Source: Riemerella anatipestifer | GTDB taxonomy: Bacteria > Bacteroidota > Bacteroidia > Flavobacteriales > Weeksellaceae | Assembly (NCBI RefSeq): GCF_009663465.1 | Contig: NZ_QXHU01000002.1 | Coordinates: forward strand, 383,401 to 447,400 | Length of the DNA stretch: 64,000 bases | Direction of reading: 5' to 3' | Shown: in pieces, positions 1 to 8,203 of the stretch | Position numbering within the stretch: position 1 is the stretch's first letter | How the letters are laid out: every line of letters begins with the position of its first letter | Translations under genes and position numbers: made by a program | The notes under the pieces: generated by a model | Told to the model about the DNA's origin: nothing | Database searches by the model: none | Seen by the model: the letters and a program-made list of their open reading frames with translations, nothing else

Positions 1-452
1 AAGCAGCAGATTTTTTACAATCTATGGCGATACCGTATGAACTTACGGTGGTGTCTGCACACAGAACTCCAGAAAGAATGTTTGATTATGCTAAAACCGC
101 TAAAGCAAGAGGTCTTAAAGTTATTATAGCGGGAGCTGGTGGGGCGGCTCACCTCCCAGGTATGGTGGCAAGTTGTACTACACTTCCTGTAATTGGAGTG
201 CCAATACTTAGTAGTAATTCTATTGATGGCTGGGATTCGGTACTATCTATATTACAAATGCCTTCGGGAATACCTGTAGCAACGGTAGCTCTTAACGGAG
301 CCACTAATGCTGGAATACTAGCTGCCAAAATTTTAGGCTCGGCGGACGAAAGTATTTCTAATTCATTAGAAAATTATCAAGAAGGTTTAAAAAATAAAGT
401 ATTGGATAGTATAGAGTACATTAAAACTCAACACCCTAATCAATTTGATTGA
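1..452 (+). CDS. purE: N5-carboxyaminoimidazole ribonucleotide mutase, C-terminal part (cut by window edge)
   Basis: PurE converts N5-carboxyaminoimidazole ribonucleotide to 4-carboxyaminoimidazole ribonucleotide in cytosolic de novo purine synthesis. The reading frame is open from base 3, so the gene begins before the window. The first ATG inside the window (24) is internal, because the residues around it already belong to the conserved core. The motif SAHRTPE and the glycine-rich stretch [11 protein letters not shown], followed by LPVIGVP, are hallmarks of class I PurE. The C-terminus is the usual length and ends in a short charged tail. The upstream neighbour cannot be seen, so a purK partner cannot be judged. 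Confidence 0.93.
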   Translation, partial: AADFLQSMAIPYELTVVSAHRTPERMFDYAKTAKARGLKVIIAGAGGAAHLPGMVASCTTLPVIGVPILSSNSIDGWDSVLSILQMPSGIPVATVALNGATNAGILAAKILGSADESISNSLENYQEGLKNKVLDSIEYIKTQHPNQFD

Positions 453-503
453 AAAAATAAATACAATGCGCTAATCCATATTTATTTACAAAAAATAGTA
501 TAT

Positions 504-1217
504 ATGAAGATAATATTTAAACTCATAATATTCTTTTTTGTTTTACAATCTTGTGATAATAAAACGGTCTTAAATAAAGAAAAGCAGAAGACTCAAGAGA
601 GAAAAATAAATACAGATAAAGCTAATAAAAAGAGTGAACTTTATACAGACACTTTTGAGTTTGAATATTATAATGACAATGGAGATTATACATGGTTATC
701 AGCAAAAAAAGGTCATGTTAAATATGATTTCGTAAATGACAATAACACTCAAAGAAATCTATTGAGAGGAGATGTTTGTGAAATTATATGGAAAAAAGAT
801 ACCATATATATTGCTAGCGAAGGGGAAACACCAAAAATTGAGAATTGGTTAGTTTCTATTAAGAAAATTAAAGATGGGAATGTTTCTAAATTCAGAAAAG
901 ATTATAAAAAAGAATTGAAGTATTATTATTCTGATAAAGGCTATACACAAAGTACTTTGGACGATTTATATCTTTCTGCAGAATACTATATTGCAAATAC
1001 AAAAAACGAACTGATAAAATTAGCTATACAAAATAAAGAACAATTAGAATATTCTATTGAAAGTAGAACAGAAAATAATAGAGATTATCAAGTTTTGGGT
1101 ATTGGATATACTTTTGAACATAAGTCTATCATTATGCAATGGCTATATATTGATAGTGAAACACAAGAAATCTATGAATATGATGTAGCTAATGACAAGT
1201 TGGTTGAATTTAAGTAG
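504..1217 (+). CDS. putative lipoprotein of unknown function
   Basis: The 237-residue protein starts with a short positively charged and hydrophobic signal ending in the lipobox LQSC, so Cys17 would be lipidated and the protein anchored in an outer or inner membrane leaflet. The mature part is rich in Lys, Asp, Glu, Tyr and Asn, with a long charged linker (residues 20-45) before a predicted mixed alpha/beta body. I recognise no domain. It stands alone on the plus strand 51 bases after purE and converges on the esterase gene, with which it shares a terminator hairpin. Confidence 0.7.
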   Translation: MKIIFKLIIFFFVLQSCDNKTVLNKEKQKTQERKINTDKANKKSELYTDTFEFEYYNDNGDYTWLSAKKGHVKYDFVNDNNTQRNLLRGDVCEIIWKKDTIYIASEGETPKIENWLVSIKKIKDGNVSKFRKDYKKELKYYYSDKGYTQSTLDDLYLSAEYYIANTKNELIKLAIQNKEQLEYSIESRTENNRDYQVLGIGYTFEHKSIIMQWLYIDSETQEIYEYDVANDKLVEFK

Positions 1218-1237
1218 AAACTATCTAAAAATAAAAA

Positions 1238-1260
1238 TGGGAACGCCTAAGGTGTTCCCA
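1238..1260. terminator. bidirectional hairpin between convergent genes
   Basis: TGGGAACGCC and GGTGTTCCCA form a near-perfect stem with a 3-base loop. On the minus strand it is followed by a T-rich tract. It lies 20 bases past the lipoprotein stop and overlaps the last codons and stop codon of the minus-strand esterase gene, so the TAG of that gene sits in the loop. Confidence 0.75.
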
Positions 1261-1888
1261 TAAATTCCATTAAATCTATATAATTTTTTTGATTGATGCC
1301 GTGTCCACCCATATACTCTCTAAAGGTAAAATAAGCCCCAAAATCATAGAGTAAATCGGCTGCCTTTCGTCCCCATTCCAAAGGAATAATAACATCATCT
1401 GTACCGTGCGAAATAAAAAATCTAAGATGTTCTATCTCCTTTTTTGATTTTGGATAACCTTCCAATAATTTTAGTTCAGGGTAACAGCTCATACAAGCTA
1501 CTTTACTAAATAATGAAGGAAACCTAAATGCCAAAGCATAGCTTAACATACCACCCTGACTAAACCCACATAAATGTACTTTAGAACTAATGCCATAATG
1601 CTGTTTTAAAGCCTGTATATTAGTATAAAGTTCTTCTATTGCTACTTTTGCCTGTTCTACATCTATACGGTTATTTTCGTCCATAAGGTTAATATCAAAC
1701 CAAGCGTAACCTTGATAAGGCGTAGACTTAGGAGCTCTAAAACTCACGATAAGCCAATCTTCTGGTAGATTGGGCACGAATGAAAACAAATCCTCCTCAT
1801 TACTACCATATCCGTGCAGAAGAACAAGCATTGGAGTTTCAGAGGTGATATTCAGTGGCTCTCTAACTAAGTGGTACAAATCCATCAT
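1247..1888 (-). CDS. alpha/beta hydrolase, phospholipase/carboxylesterase family
   Basis: A 213-residue cytosolic hydrolase of the phospholipase/carboxylesterase (LYPLA, YpfH-like) family. The oxyanion-side motif LLHGYGS is at residues 23-29. The nucleophile elbow GFSQG places Ser110. HGTDD at 161-165 supplies the Asp and GGHG at 194-197 the His of the catalytic triad. No signal peptide is visible. The start is probably the first or second Met, which are adjacent. It is transcribed after tyrS with a gap of only 7 bases, so the two are probably co-transcribed although they have no obvious shared pathway. The natural substrate is unknown; short acyl esters or lysophospholipids are typical of the family. 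Confidence 0.82.
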   Translation of the reverse strand: MMDLYHLVREPLNITSETPMLVLLHGYGSNEEDLFSFVPNLPEDWLIVSFRAPKSTPYQGYAWFDINLMDENNRIDVEQAKVAIEELYTNIQALKQHYGISSKVHLCGFSQGGMLSYALAFRFPSLFSKVACMSCYPELKLLEGYPKSKKEIEHLRFFISHGTDDVIIPLEWGRKAADLLYDFGAYFTFREYMGGHGINQKNYIDLMEFMGTP

Positions 1889-1895
1889 TTAAAAA

Positions 1896-3188
1896 TTAAA
1901 TGGCTTTTACTATGAAATAACTCTTTTTCCCTTTTTGTAAAAGAATAAACTTATCGTCTATAAAATCCTTTTCAGATAGACAAAACTCCTCATTTACTTT
2001 GGATTTGTTGACAGAAATGGCATTTCCTTTTAGTTCTCTTTTAGCCTCTCCTTTTGATTTTAAAAACCCTGAATCCGCTAATAAGTCGGTAATGTTTATT
2101 CCAACAAGTTCCTTTCTAGATAGTTCTTGCTGAGGTACACCATCAAAAATATCTAAAAATGTGGCCTCATCTAGTGCCACCAAATCCTCTGCTGTAGAAC
2201 GACCAAAGAGAATTTCAGAAGCCTTAACCGCTTTTTGATACTCTGCTTCTCCGTGTACCCAAGAGGTTACTTCTTGTGCCAGTTTCTTTTGTAGTTTTCT
2301 TTCGTGAGGAGCTTCTCTATGCTCGTTTATAAGGTCTTCTATTTCCTCTTTATTAAGGAAAGTATAGAATTTAATAAAGCGTTCTGCATCTTCATCAGTA
2401 GCATTAAGCCAAAACTGATAAAAACGGTACGGAGAAGTCTTTTTAGCATCTAACCAAATATTTTCACCAGCTTCACTCTTTCCGAATTTGGTACCATCAG
2501 CTTTCGTAATTAGCGGAACTGTAAGTGCATAAGCCTCTCCTTGTGCTTTTCTTCTAATGAGTTCAGTACCAGTAGTGATATTTCCCCATTGATCTGAGCC
2601 TCCCATCTGAAGTTTAACACCTTGATTTTGGTAAAGATGAAGAAAATCATACCCTTGTAGAAGCTGATAGGTAAACTCCGTAAAACTCATACCTTCAACA
2701 CCTGCATCGCCAGAAAATCTTTTCTTTACAGAATCTTTTGCCATCATATAATTTACTGTGATGTGCTTTCCGATATCTCTAGCAAATTCAAGGAAAGAGA
2801 TAGATTTCATCCAATCGTAATTATTTACGAGTTCTGCCTTGTTAGGGCTATCGCTTTCAAAATCTAATAAACGAGAAAGCTGACCTTTGATACATTCTTC
2901 ATAATGTTTTAATGTAGCTTCATCTAAAAGATTTCTTTCTGCAGACTTTCCAGAAGGGTCTCCAATCATTCCCGTAGCACCACCTACTAGTGCGATAGGC
3001 TTGTGCCCATGTTGCTGAAAATGAGCCAATATTTTAATAGGAATTAAACTTCCGATATGCAGTGAGTCGGCTGTAGGGTCAAAACCGATATAAGCCTTCG
3101 TCATTTCTTTATTTAGCAAGTCTTCTGTGCCAGGCATCATATCGTGGACTAAACCACGCCATTTAAGTTCTTCTATAAAAGGGTTCAT
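1896..3188 (-). CDS. tyrS: tyrosyl-tRNA synthetase
   Basis: This class Ic aminoacyl-tRNA synthetase charges tRNA-Tyr with tyrosine in the cytosol. At 430 residues it has the normal length of the bacterial TyrS type. [13 protein letters not shown] (about residues 35-47) holds the HIGH-like signature, and KFGKS (about 235) is the KMSKS equivalent. [10 protein letters not shown] is the tyrosine-specific binding motif. The C-terminal 75 residues, with the SKGEAKREL sequence, are the S4-like tRNA-binding domain. The start ATG follows an AT-rich leader and is the only reasonable start. Confidence 0.97.
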   Translation of the reverse strand: MNPFIEELKWRGLVHDMMPGTEDLLNKEMTKAYIGFDPTADSLHIGSLIPIKILAHFQQHGHKPIALVGGATGMIGDPSGKSAERNLLDEATLKHYEECIKGQLSRLLDFESDSPNKAELVNNYDWMKSISFLEFARDIGKHITVNYMMAKDSVKKRFSGDAGVEGMSFTEFTYQLLQGYDFLHLYQNQGVKLQMGGSDQWGNITTGTELIRRKAQGEAYALTVPLITKADGTKFGKSEAGENIWLDAKKTSPYRFYQFWLNATDEDAERFIKFYTFLNKEEIEDLINEHREAPHERKLQKKLAQEVTSWVHGEAEYQKAVKASEILFGRSTAEDLVALDEATFLDIFDGVPQQELSRKELVGINITDLLADSGFLKSKGEAKRELKGNAISVNKSKVNEEFCLSEKDFIDDKFILLQKGKKSYFIVKAI

Positions 3189-3371
3189 AGTTGTATTTTT
3201 CGCAAATATAATGATTTTTAGGTTTATGGTTTTAGGAGATAAAAGAGCAATTAACCTCTATTTACTATTAAATAATAGGCATTCAACAAATATCCCTTTA
3301 TAATAATTTTTAATCTATCTTCCTAAAAATCAGCTTTAATTATTTGGTGATTACAGATTTTTTAGACGTTG

Positions 3372-3755
3372 TCAATCTGATTTAAGAGGCTCTCTGTCAT
3401 CCACATTGGCTTGGGTAACGCAGAAGCTTAGGATCTCGCCTATAGCATAGGTTTTGGCAAACATCGTAAGAGCTATCAAGTTAGACTGCATAAGTTCCGT
3501 AAATCATTTGTAGGAAACGGTTTTAGGAAATTCTTCCTGCATATGCTTCTGTATATAATAAATGTAAAAGTGCTTAAATGTTCTAAAGTCGCTGAGATGA
3601 AAAAGAATCATAATGGTGATAACTTCCGAATTACTCATCTTTGGGGTCTTCTTTGGAGGGGTTCCAACTAAAAAAGGTTGTGTGAATTTTTCAAATTCAG
3701 TACAAAATTCATCAACAGTACAAAAAATATCCGTAATTTTATCAAGGTTAATCAT
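3372..3755 (-). pseudogene. decayed IS982-family transposase
   Basis: The first 83 codons (3755 to 3504) read like the N-terminus of IS982-family transposases, including SNSEVITIMILFHLSDF followed by KHFYIYYI. The next codon, expected to be Arg after the SY motif, is TGA. The same frame then continues as FTELMQSN and LTMFAKTYAIG, and is joined directly to EILSF and VTQANVDDREPL, which in intact IS982 transposases lie well downstream. So the gene has one in-frame stop and a large internal deletion that removes catalytic acidic residues, and it ends at a TGA at 3372. I could not define terminal inverted repeats. It cannot encode an active transposase. Family assignment is from motif recall, not a search. 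Confidence 0.8.
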
Positions 3756-4279
3756 GAGAAATAGTTATTAAATATTTGAATATAAATAACTTAAGTATAC
3801 GGTTTTTTCTCTTTTTATGCAATACTTTTACTCAAAATTATTAATCGAATTCAGGTTGATATATTTTAACACCTTGCTCTATCTTGTGAAGAGAAGTTCT
3901 CTGTATTTTGTCATTTTTTAGGGGCTTTTTCGTCTATTTTTTAATAGATTTTGCTTTAATTTTTTTTTAAAGTGCTTGAAGCTTTAGTATATCTTATGCT
4001 GTGAAATGTAGCCAAAACTAAATAATTTGTCATTACTATTGTAAACAATATATTGATTTTCTATGGTTTACAATTAAAATATATGCCACAACATATTGGT
4101 TTAATTATAACTCTGCAACTAATTTGGTTGAATGACTGATATACACATTTTATTTGAATTGTTTATAAGCCAGTTTAATTTTTTTGGATAAGTTTATGAG
4201 TATTAAAAATATATTATTTTAGAATTGCTAATCTTGCTTCTATTCACAAGACTTGATACACAAATTTAATCGTTACTTT
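3756..4279. other. AT-rich intergenic stretch without a supported gene
   Basis: About 520 bases upstream of the IS982 remnant, strongly AT-rich with homopolymer runs. A short open frame on the minus strand (3841-3933, about 30 codons, no start codon) has a protein-like composition but I cannot identify it. It may be another worn gene fragment. No RNA gene or convincing promoter was seen. Confidence 0.4.
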
Positions 4280-4414
4280 CTATCTTATTTTCTCCTGCGG
4301 CAAAGGTGCATTCACATTGATATTTCCGTTCGTCCATAAGGTAAGATTTCGAATAATCTTGGCGCTCCCTTTGAGAAGAATTTCCCCCTCTCCAAAAAAT
4401 CTTAGAAAATACAT
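4280..4414 (-). CDS. 44-residue ORF, possible gene fragment
   Basis: An ATG 4 bases after the stop of the following upstream gene opens a 44-codon frame with clearly protein-like composition, including GEGEILLKGS and NGNINVNAP. The alternating Gly/Asn pattern resembles beta-helical tips or other secreted beta-rich proteins, but I cannot name a family. It may be the end of a longer gene broken by rearrangement in this island rather than a full gene. It is less AT-rich than its surroundings, which supports former coding function. Confidence 0.3.
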   Translation of the reverse strand: MYFLRFFGEGEILLKGSAKIIRNLTLWTNGNINVNAPLPQEKIR

Positions 4415-4418
4415 ATAT

Positions 4419-4901
4419 TTAATTTTGTTTAATACGAAAATCATCTAAAAAAATTCTTATTAACGCATCGTCTGCAAGCTCTCTACCTTCGACTGTATAA
4501 TAAAAAAAATAACATCCCAAAAAATTTTTACCACCATACTTAGCATAGTTTTTAAAATTATAAACATAAATATCTTTGGTCTTATTTATTGTAATCTTTA
4601 AACTATCTCTTGTTTTTAATAATGGAGGGGTTAATAACTTAACCTCATCATGTTCTAATGTTGTATATTTTAGCTCATTAATAATTTGTCCATCTCGTAT
4701 CTGACAAATATCAATTTGCTTTATTTTCTCAATATTTTCCCCTATAAACCATACTCGCAAATCATTTTTATAATAATAATTTATATTTTCTTCTTGATTA
4801 CAAAATATTTTTTTCTCTCTTTTTTCCTTCTCTTTATTGATACATCCAATTGATAATAAACAAAGTATAAGAAAAATATTGTTTAACTTTAGTACTGTCA
4901 T
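4419..4901 (-). CDS. putative lipoprotein of unknown function
   Basis: A 160-residue protein with a hydrophobic N-terminus ending in the lipobox LSIGC at Cys20, followed by a lysine/glutamate-rich linker and a beta-rich body. I recognise no domain. It is the last clear member of a run of minus-strand lipoprotein genes (7.2 to 4.4 kb) that are probably co-transcribed, with a 14-base gap after the preceding gene. Its sequence is not related to the duplicated lipoproteins beside it. It might be secreted to the outer membrane like most Bacteroidota lipoproteins, but no surface-export signal can be judged. Confidence 0.6.
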   Translation of the reverse strand: MTVLKLNNIFLILCLLSIGCINKEKEKREKKIFCNQEENINYYYKNDLRVWFIGENIEKIKQIDICQIRDGQIINELKYTTLEHDEVKLLTPPLLKTRDSLKITINKTKDIYVYNFKNYAKYGGKNFLGCYFFYYTVEGRELADDALIRIFLDDFRIKQN

Positions 4902-4915
4902 CGTAAAAAACTAAT

Positions 4916-5407
4916 TTAAAATACAATACCTTTATTCAATGCTTCTTTGGGGATTTGAAAAACACGTGGTTGTTCAAATATATATTCTTTACCATTGATA
5001 TTTAATGATTTTATCATATTATAAGTGGAATCGATAGCCGAAGGCATGTAAGGTGTGATGACATAACTTGTTTCAATATCTTTTATCATATACAATACGG
5101 AATCATTAATCGTTAATTTATAATCCTTATCCATAGGCATTTTCGCATAAAACTCTAAGTAAATTGCTTCATTATACTTCGCATCAGCTACAGAATCTAA
5201 CATAAATTCTAATTCTTGAATAGTAAAATCGCTCCCTTTTTGGTAACTCTTCAAGGAAACCTTATGTATAGGAAACTTTTTCAAGTCCCAATTACGTAAT
5301 ACAATAGTTTTATGTTCAGCTTCAGATCTTGTTCTTGGTATTTCTCTACAAGAGAACAAAATAAGTAAGATTAAAAATAAAACTTTAGTTGATTTTAATA
5401 TATCCAT
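4916..5407 (-). CDS. putative lipoprotein (start moved to second signal peptide)
   Basis: The frame is open from 5485, but its first 25 codons are a copy of the signal-peptide region of the two neighbouring lipoproteins, joined in frame to a second complete lipoprotein signal starting at the ATG at 5407-5405 with lipobox LFSC. The 163-residue product from 5407 is the more natural gene. If translation began at 5485 the protein would have two lipoboxes and the inner one would be lost on processing. The mature part (DUF unknown) has beta-strand-like repeats of charged and hydrophobic residues. Which start is used cannot be told from sequence. The chimera documents a recombination endpoint in this island. 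Confidence 0.55.
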   Translation of the reverse strand: MDILKSTKVLFLILLILFSCREIPRTRSEAEHKTIVLRNWDLKKFPIHKVSLKSYQKGSDFTIQELEFMLDSVADAKYNEAIYLEFYAKMPMDKDYKLTINDSVLYMIKDIETSYVITPYMPSAIDSTYNMIKSLNINGKEYIFEQPRVFQIPKEALNKGIVF

Positions 5408-5497
5408 AAAATCTTGATTTTTCTTTCTATCTTGACAGGAGATAACAAGAATAAAGATGCTGATGTAATGGATAATGGTTTTCATTTTATCTCAATA
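5408..5497 (-). repeat. partial third copy of the lipoprotein 5-prime end
   Basis: About 90 bases nearly identical to 6090-6174 and 6760-6845, covering the start codon, signal peptide and first mature residues of the duplicated lipoprotein genes. The copy stops at the start codon of the unrelated lipoprotein at 5407, so it is the remnant of a third tandem copy or a recombination scar. Confidence 0.8.
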
Positions 5498-5529
5498 ATT
5501 GATTCTTTTATGTTTTTAATATAGACGAT

Positions 5530-6162
5530 TTATCTAAAAAAATCAATTAAATTAGTTCGATATAAATTAAAATTTACAGTATCTTTTCTGTCGTAAAAAA
5601 GGTAACTCACACCTAATCTTTCATTCAAAATAACTTTGTAGAACTTTTTTTGAATTTCAATGTCAATTTCATCAGTATCAAGTACATTTATTGAATTTAT
5701 TTTTCTAGATTTTATAACTTTATAATCTAGTTTTTTTGATTTTAAATATTTTGTAAAACTCTCTAAATTAGTAAATTTATCAAAATCAGAATCAAGTCTG
5801 TATTCAAAATAAAAATTTCTAAAAACAATTTTATTATTTATCTCTAAATACGATAAATTTTTACCTTTTAATTCCTTATCAAAATAGTTGATGCTTTTTT
5901 TCCACTTGTGTCGCCTTATTATACCAAAAATTCTTTTGGGTAAATTTTCATCCTCTTCTAAAGGTTCTACAATCGTATAAATGTAAGAACGAAAAGAGTC
6001 TATATCTTGTGGCTTGTTTCTAAAAAAACCATTATCATACTTATAATAATTATTTTTAGAAAATGGCTTGGTTTCGATAAATCCTAAATCTTGATTTTTC
6101 TTTCTCTCTTGACAGGAGATAACAAGAATAAAGATGCTGATATAATGGATAATGGTTTTCAT
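5530..6162 (-). CDS. duplicated putative lipoprotein, copy 1
   Basis: A 210-residue protein with signal peptide and lipobox VISC (Cys17). It is a tandem duplicate of the gene at 6203-6832. Residues 1-62 and about 126-183 are almost identical between copies, while residues 64-125 and the last 20 differ strongly. That mosaic pattern suggests gene conversion at the ends with a diversifying middle. No known domain is recognised; it is Lys/Asp/Tyr-rich and predicted soluble once anchored. Immunity proteins and surface lipoproteins can show such patterns, but neither role is shown here. It probably belongs to one transcript with its neighbours. Confidence 0.65.
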   Translation of the reverse strand: MKTIIHYISIFILVISCQERKKNQDLGFIETKPFSKNNYYKYDNGFFRNKPQDIDSFRSYIYTIVEPLEEDENLPKRIFGIIRRHKWKKSINYFDKELKGKNLSYLEINNKIVFRNFYFEYRLDSDFDKFTNLESFTKYLKSKKLDYKVIKSRKINSINVLDTDEIDIEIQKKFYKVILNERLGVSYLFYDRKDTVNFNLYRTNLIDFFR

Positions 6163-6202
6163 TTTATCTCAATAGCTGGCTCTTTTGTATTAGATTTTTC
6201 AT

Positions 6203-6832
6203 CTAAAAAAAAAGAGTTAAAGTATTTCGATATATATTAAAATTTACAGTATCTTTTTTGTCGTAAAAAAGGAAACTCTCACCTAATCTTTCATTCAAAA
6301 TAACTTTGTAGAACTTTTTTTGAATTTCAATGTCAATTTCATCAGTATCAAGTACATTTATTGAATTTATTTTTCTAGATTTTATAACTTTATAATCTAG
6401 TTTTTTTGATTTTAAATATTTTGTAAAACTCTCTAAATTAGTAAATTTATCAAACTCAGAATCAAACATGTATTCAAAATAAAACCTTCTAACGACAATT
6501 TTATTATTCACTTCTAAGTAAGATAAATCTTTACCTTTTAACTCATTTTTAAAATAATTAAACCCTTCTTTCCATCTTCTATCAAACGAAAGAGCATAAA
6601 TTTTCTTAGGTAGACTTTTATTTTTTTCTGAGGGCTCTACAGTTGTATAAATATAAGAACGAAAAGAGTCTATATCTTGTGGCTTGTTTCTAAAAAAAAC
6701 ATTATCATACTTATAATAATTATTTTTAGAAAATGGCTTGGTTTCGATAAATCCTAAATCTTGATTTTTCTTTCTCTCTTGACAGGAGATAACAAGAATA
6801 AAGATGCTGATGTAATAGATAATCGTTTTCAT
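6203..6832 (-). CDS. duplicated putative lipoprotein, copy 2
   Basis: The 209-residue paralogue of the gene at 5530-6162, offset by 670 bp. It has the same signal peptide, with lipobox VISC. The central segment (about residues 64-125) differs, for example by a phenylalanine- and tyrosine-rich stretch in place of the basic one in copy 1. Its ATG overlaps the stop of the preceding 144-codon gene by 4 bases (ATGA), which indicates translational coupling and thus a functional link with that gene. Function unknown. Confidence 0.65.
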   Translation of the reverse strand: MKTIIYYISIFILVISCQERKKNQDLGFIETKPFSKNNYYKYDNVFFRNKPQDIDSFRSYIYTTVEPSEKNKSLPKKIYALSFDRRWKEGFNYFKNELKGKDLSYLEVNNKIVVRRFYFEYMFDSEFDKFTNLESFTKYLKSKKLDYKVIKSRKINSINVLDTDEIDIEIQKKFYKVILNERLGESFLFYDKKDTVNFNIYRNTLTLFF

Positions 6833-7263
6833 TTTATTTCAATAATTGGTTCTTTTATATTTTTAATATGCCCCGCTACAACTGTCTTTAACTCTAGAAA
6901 GTCTCTTAATGCAGAATCACCGCTATTACTATCATAACTAGAGTCTTTTACAGGTACTGGTATAATGTTATTATATAAATTAAGATGTTGATTTATATAA
7001 ACTTCATCATGTACTTCGGAGATTACCACAGGACCTCTAAAGTCGAATAGTTTGTCCGTGAGCTTCATCACATCATCTGCCGTGCACAAATAGCTAATTA
7101 GAGAAATACTTTCTTGTAAAGCCTTTAACCAAGGATAGGCTTTTATAGCTATCGGAATAGATACAATCCCTACAATTTTTTTAAAATTATCCAACATAGC
7201 CTTTTCTCCCTGAGCGATAGAATACACAAAAGACATATCCATACTGCGATTGTAGATAGACAC
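6829..7263 (-). CDS. conserved-looking protein of unknown function, start uncertain
   Basis: Up to 144 residues from a GTG at 7263; ATG codons at 7242 and 7236 are alternatives. The frame remains open upstream without ATG almost to the end of murI, so this could be the 3-prime remainder of a longer, disrupted gene. The first 60 residues contain two hydrophobic segments (around VGIVSIPIAIKAYPWL and SLISYL), the rest is soluble and acidic. There is no signal peptide or lipobox. Coupling to the downstream lipoprotein by a 4-base overlap suggests a pair, perhaps effector-end plus partner, but I recognise no toxin motif and do not assign one. Confidence 0.5.
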   Translation of the reverse strand: MSIYNRSMDMSFVYSIAQGEKAMLDNFKKIVGIVSIPIAIKAYPWLKALQESISLISYLCTADDVMKLTDKLFDFRGPVVISEVHDEVYINQHLNLYNNIIPVPVKDSSYDSNSGDSALRDFLELKTVVAGHIKNIKEPIIEIK

Positions 7264-7306
7264 CGTTTGTAAAAGCTTATAAAATTCGGATTGGGTATTT
7301 ATTATT

Positions 7307-8143
7307 TTAAAGTACTTTAAGTTCTAAATCTATACTCTTCCCAAAAAACTTTTTAGATATTTTTTCAAAGTTTTTAGTCAAATCCGAAAGATAAAACTTC
7401 ATCTCTGTTGTTTTCTGTTCAGAATTAAGTAAATGATGTTTTTCTAAAGAAATTTTAATATAATTTGCTACAATACTAGGCGAATCAATCACTCTTACTC
7501 TACTGCCGTAATATTGCTTAATTTCCTCTAATAATAGCGGATAATGTGTGCACCCTAAAATCAGTGTTTCAATGTTCTTTAGCTTACTATTACTCAAATA
7601 ATGATATAAAATAGAATGAGTAATAGGGTGATTTTTAAAACCTTCCTCTATTGCGGGAACTAAAAGTGGTGTGGCTAGCTCATCTACCTTTATAAATTTG
7701 TTAAAGCGTCTGATGCTTTTCTTATAAATTCCTGCATTTACGGTAGCTTTAGTTGCAATAACGCCTACATTGGTATGAATTTCATAAGCTATCTTTTCCG
7801 CAACAGGATTAACCACATCAAAAACAATCGCTCTATTTCCTACCAATTCTTTAACTTCTTTCAGTGCATTAGCCGTGGCAGAGTTACAAGCGATTACGAT
7901 GGCTTTACAGTTTTGCTCTAGTAAAAACTCGGCTATTTTTTCTGAAAATCTAACAATGGCTTCTTTAGATTTATCTCCGTAAGGTAAATGTTTGGTATCC
8001 CCAAAATAGATGATGTTTTCGTGAGGCATTTGCCTTTTGATTTCTTTGGCTACGGTAAGTCCTCCCACACCAGAATCAAACACGCCTATAGGTTGCTGAG
8101 GAGAGAGGTTATCTACCAACATTAAATGATTCGTATGTTTCAA
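7307..8143 (-). CDS. murI: glutamate racemase
   Basis: MurI makes D-glutamate for peptidoglycan in the cytosol. The 278-residue protein has the N-terminal GVFDSGVGGLTV motif (about residues 20-31). The two catalytic cysteines sit in ACNSAT (Cys86) and GCTHYP (Cys198), with His200 next to the second. The first 17 residues before the conserved core are longer than usual; the Met at codon 8 (8122) is a credible alternative start. It is the last well-conserved gene before the accessory island downstream. No partner of the cell-wall pathway is adjacent. Confidence 0.95.
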   Translation of the reverse strand: MKHTNHLMLVDNLSPQQPIGVFDSGVGGLTVAKEIKRQMPHENIIYFGDTKHLPYGDKSKEAIVRFSEKIAEFLLEQNCKAIVIACNSATANALKEVKELVGNRAIVFDVVNPVAEKIAYEIHTNVGVIATKATVNAGIYKKSIRRFNKFIKVDELATPLLVPAIEEGFKNHPITHSILYHYLSNSKLKNIETLILGCTHYPLLLEEIKQYYGSRVRVIDSPSIVANYIKISLEKHHLLNSEQKTTEMKFYLSDLTKNFEKISKKFFGKSIDLELKVL

Positions 8144-8203
8144 TGCTAATTCTTTAGATTACAAAAATAAGGATTTTTGGGGTTGAATATTGTTTATTGA
8201 AAA

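Noticed and set aside
3200..7300. Prophage or conjugative element
   Set aside because: No integrase, capsid, portal, relaxase or tra genes; only one dead insertion sequence and lipoproteins.
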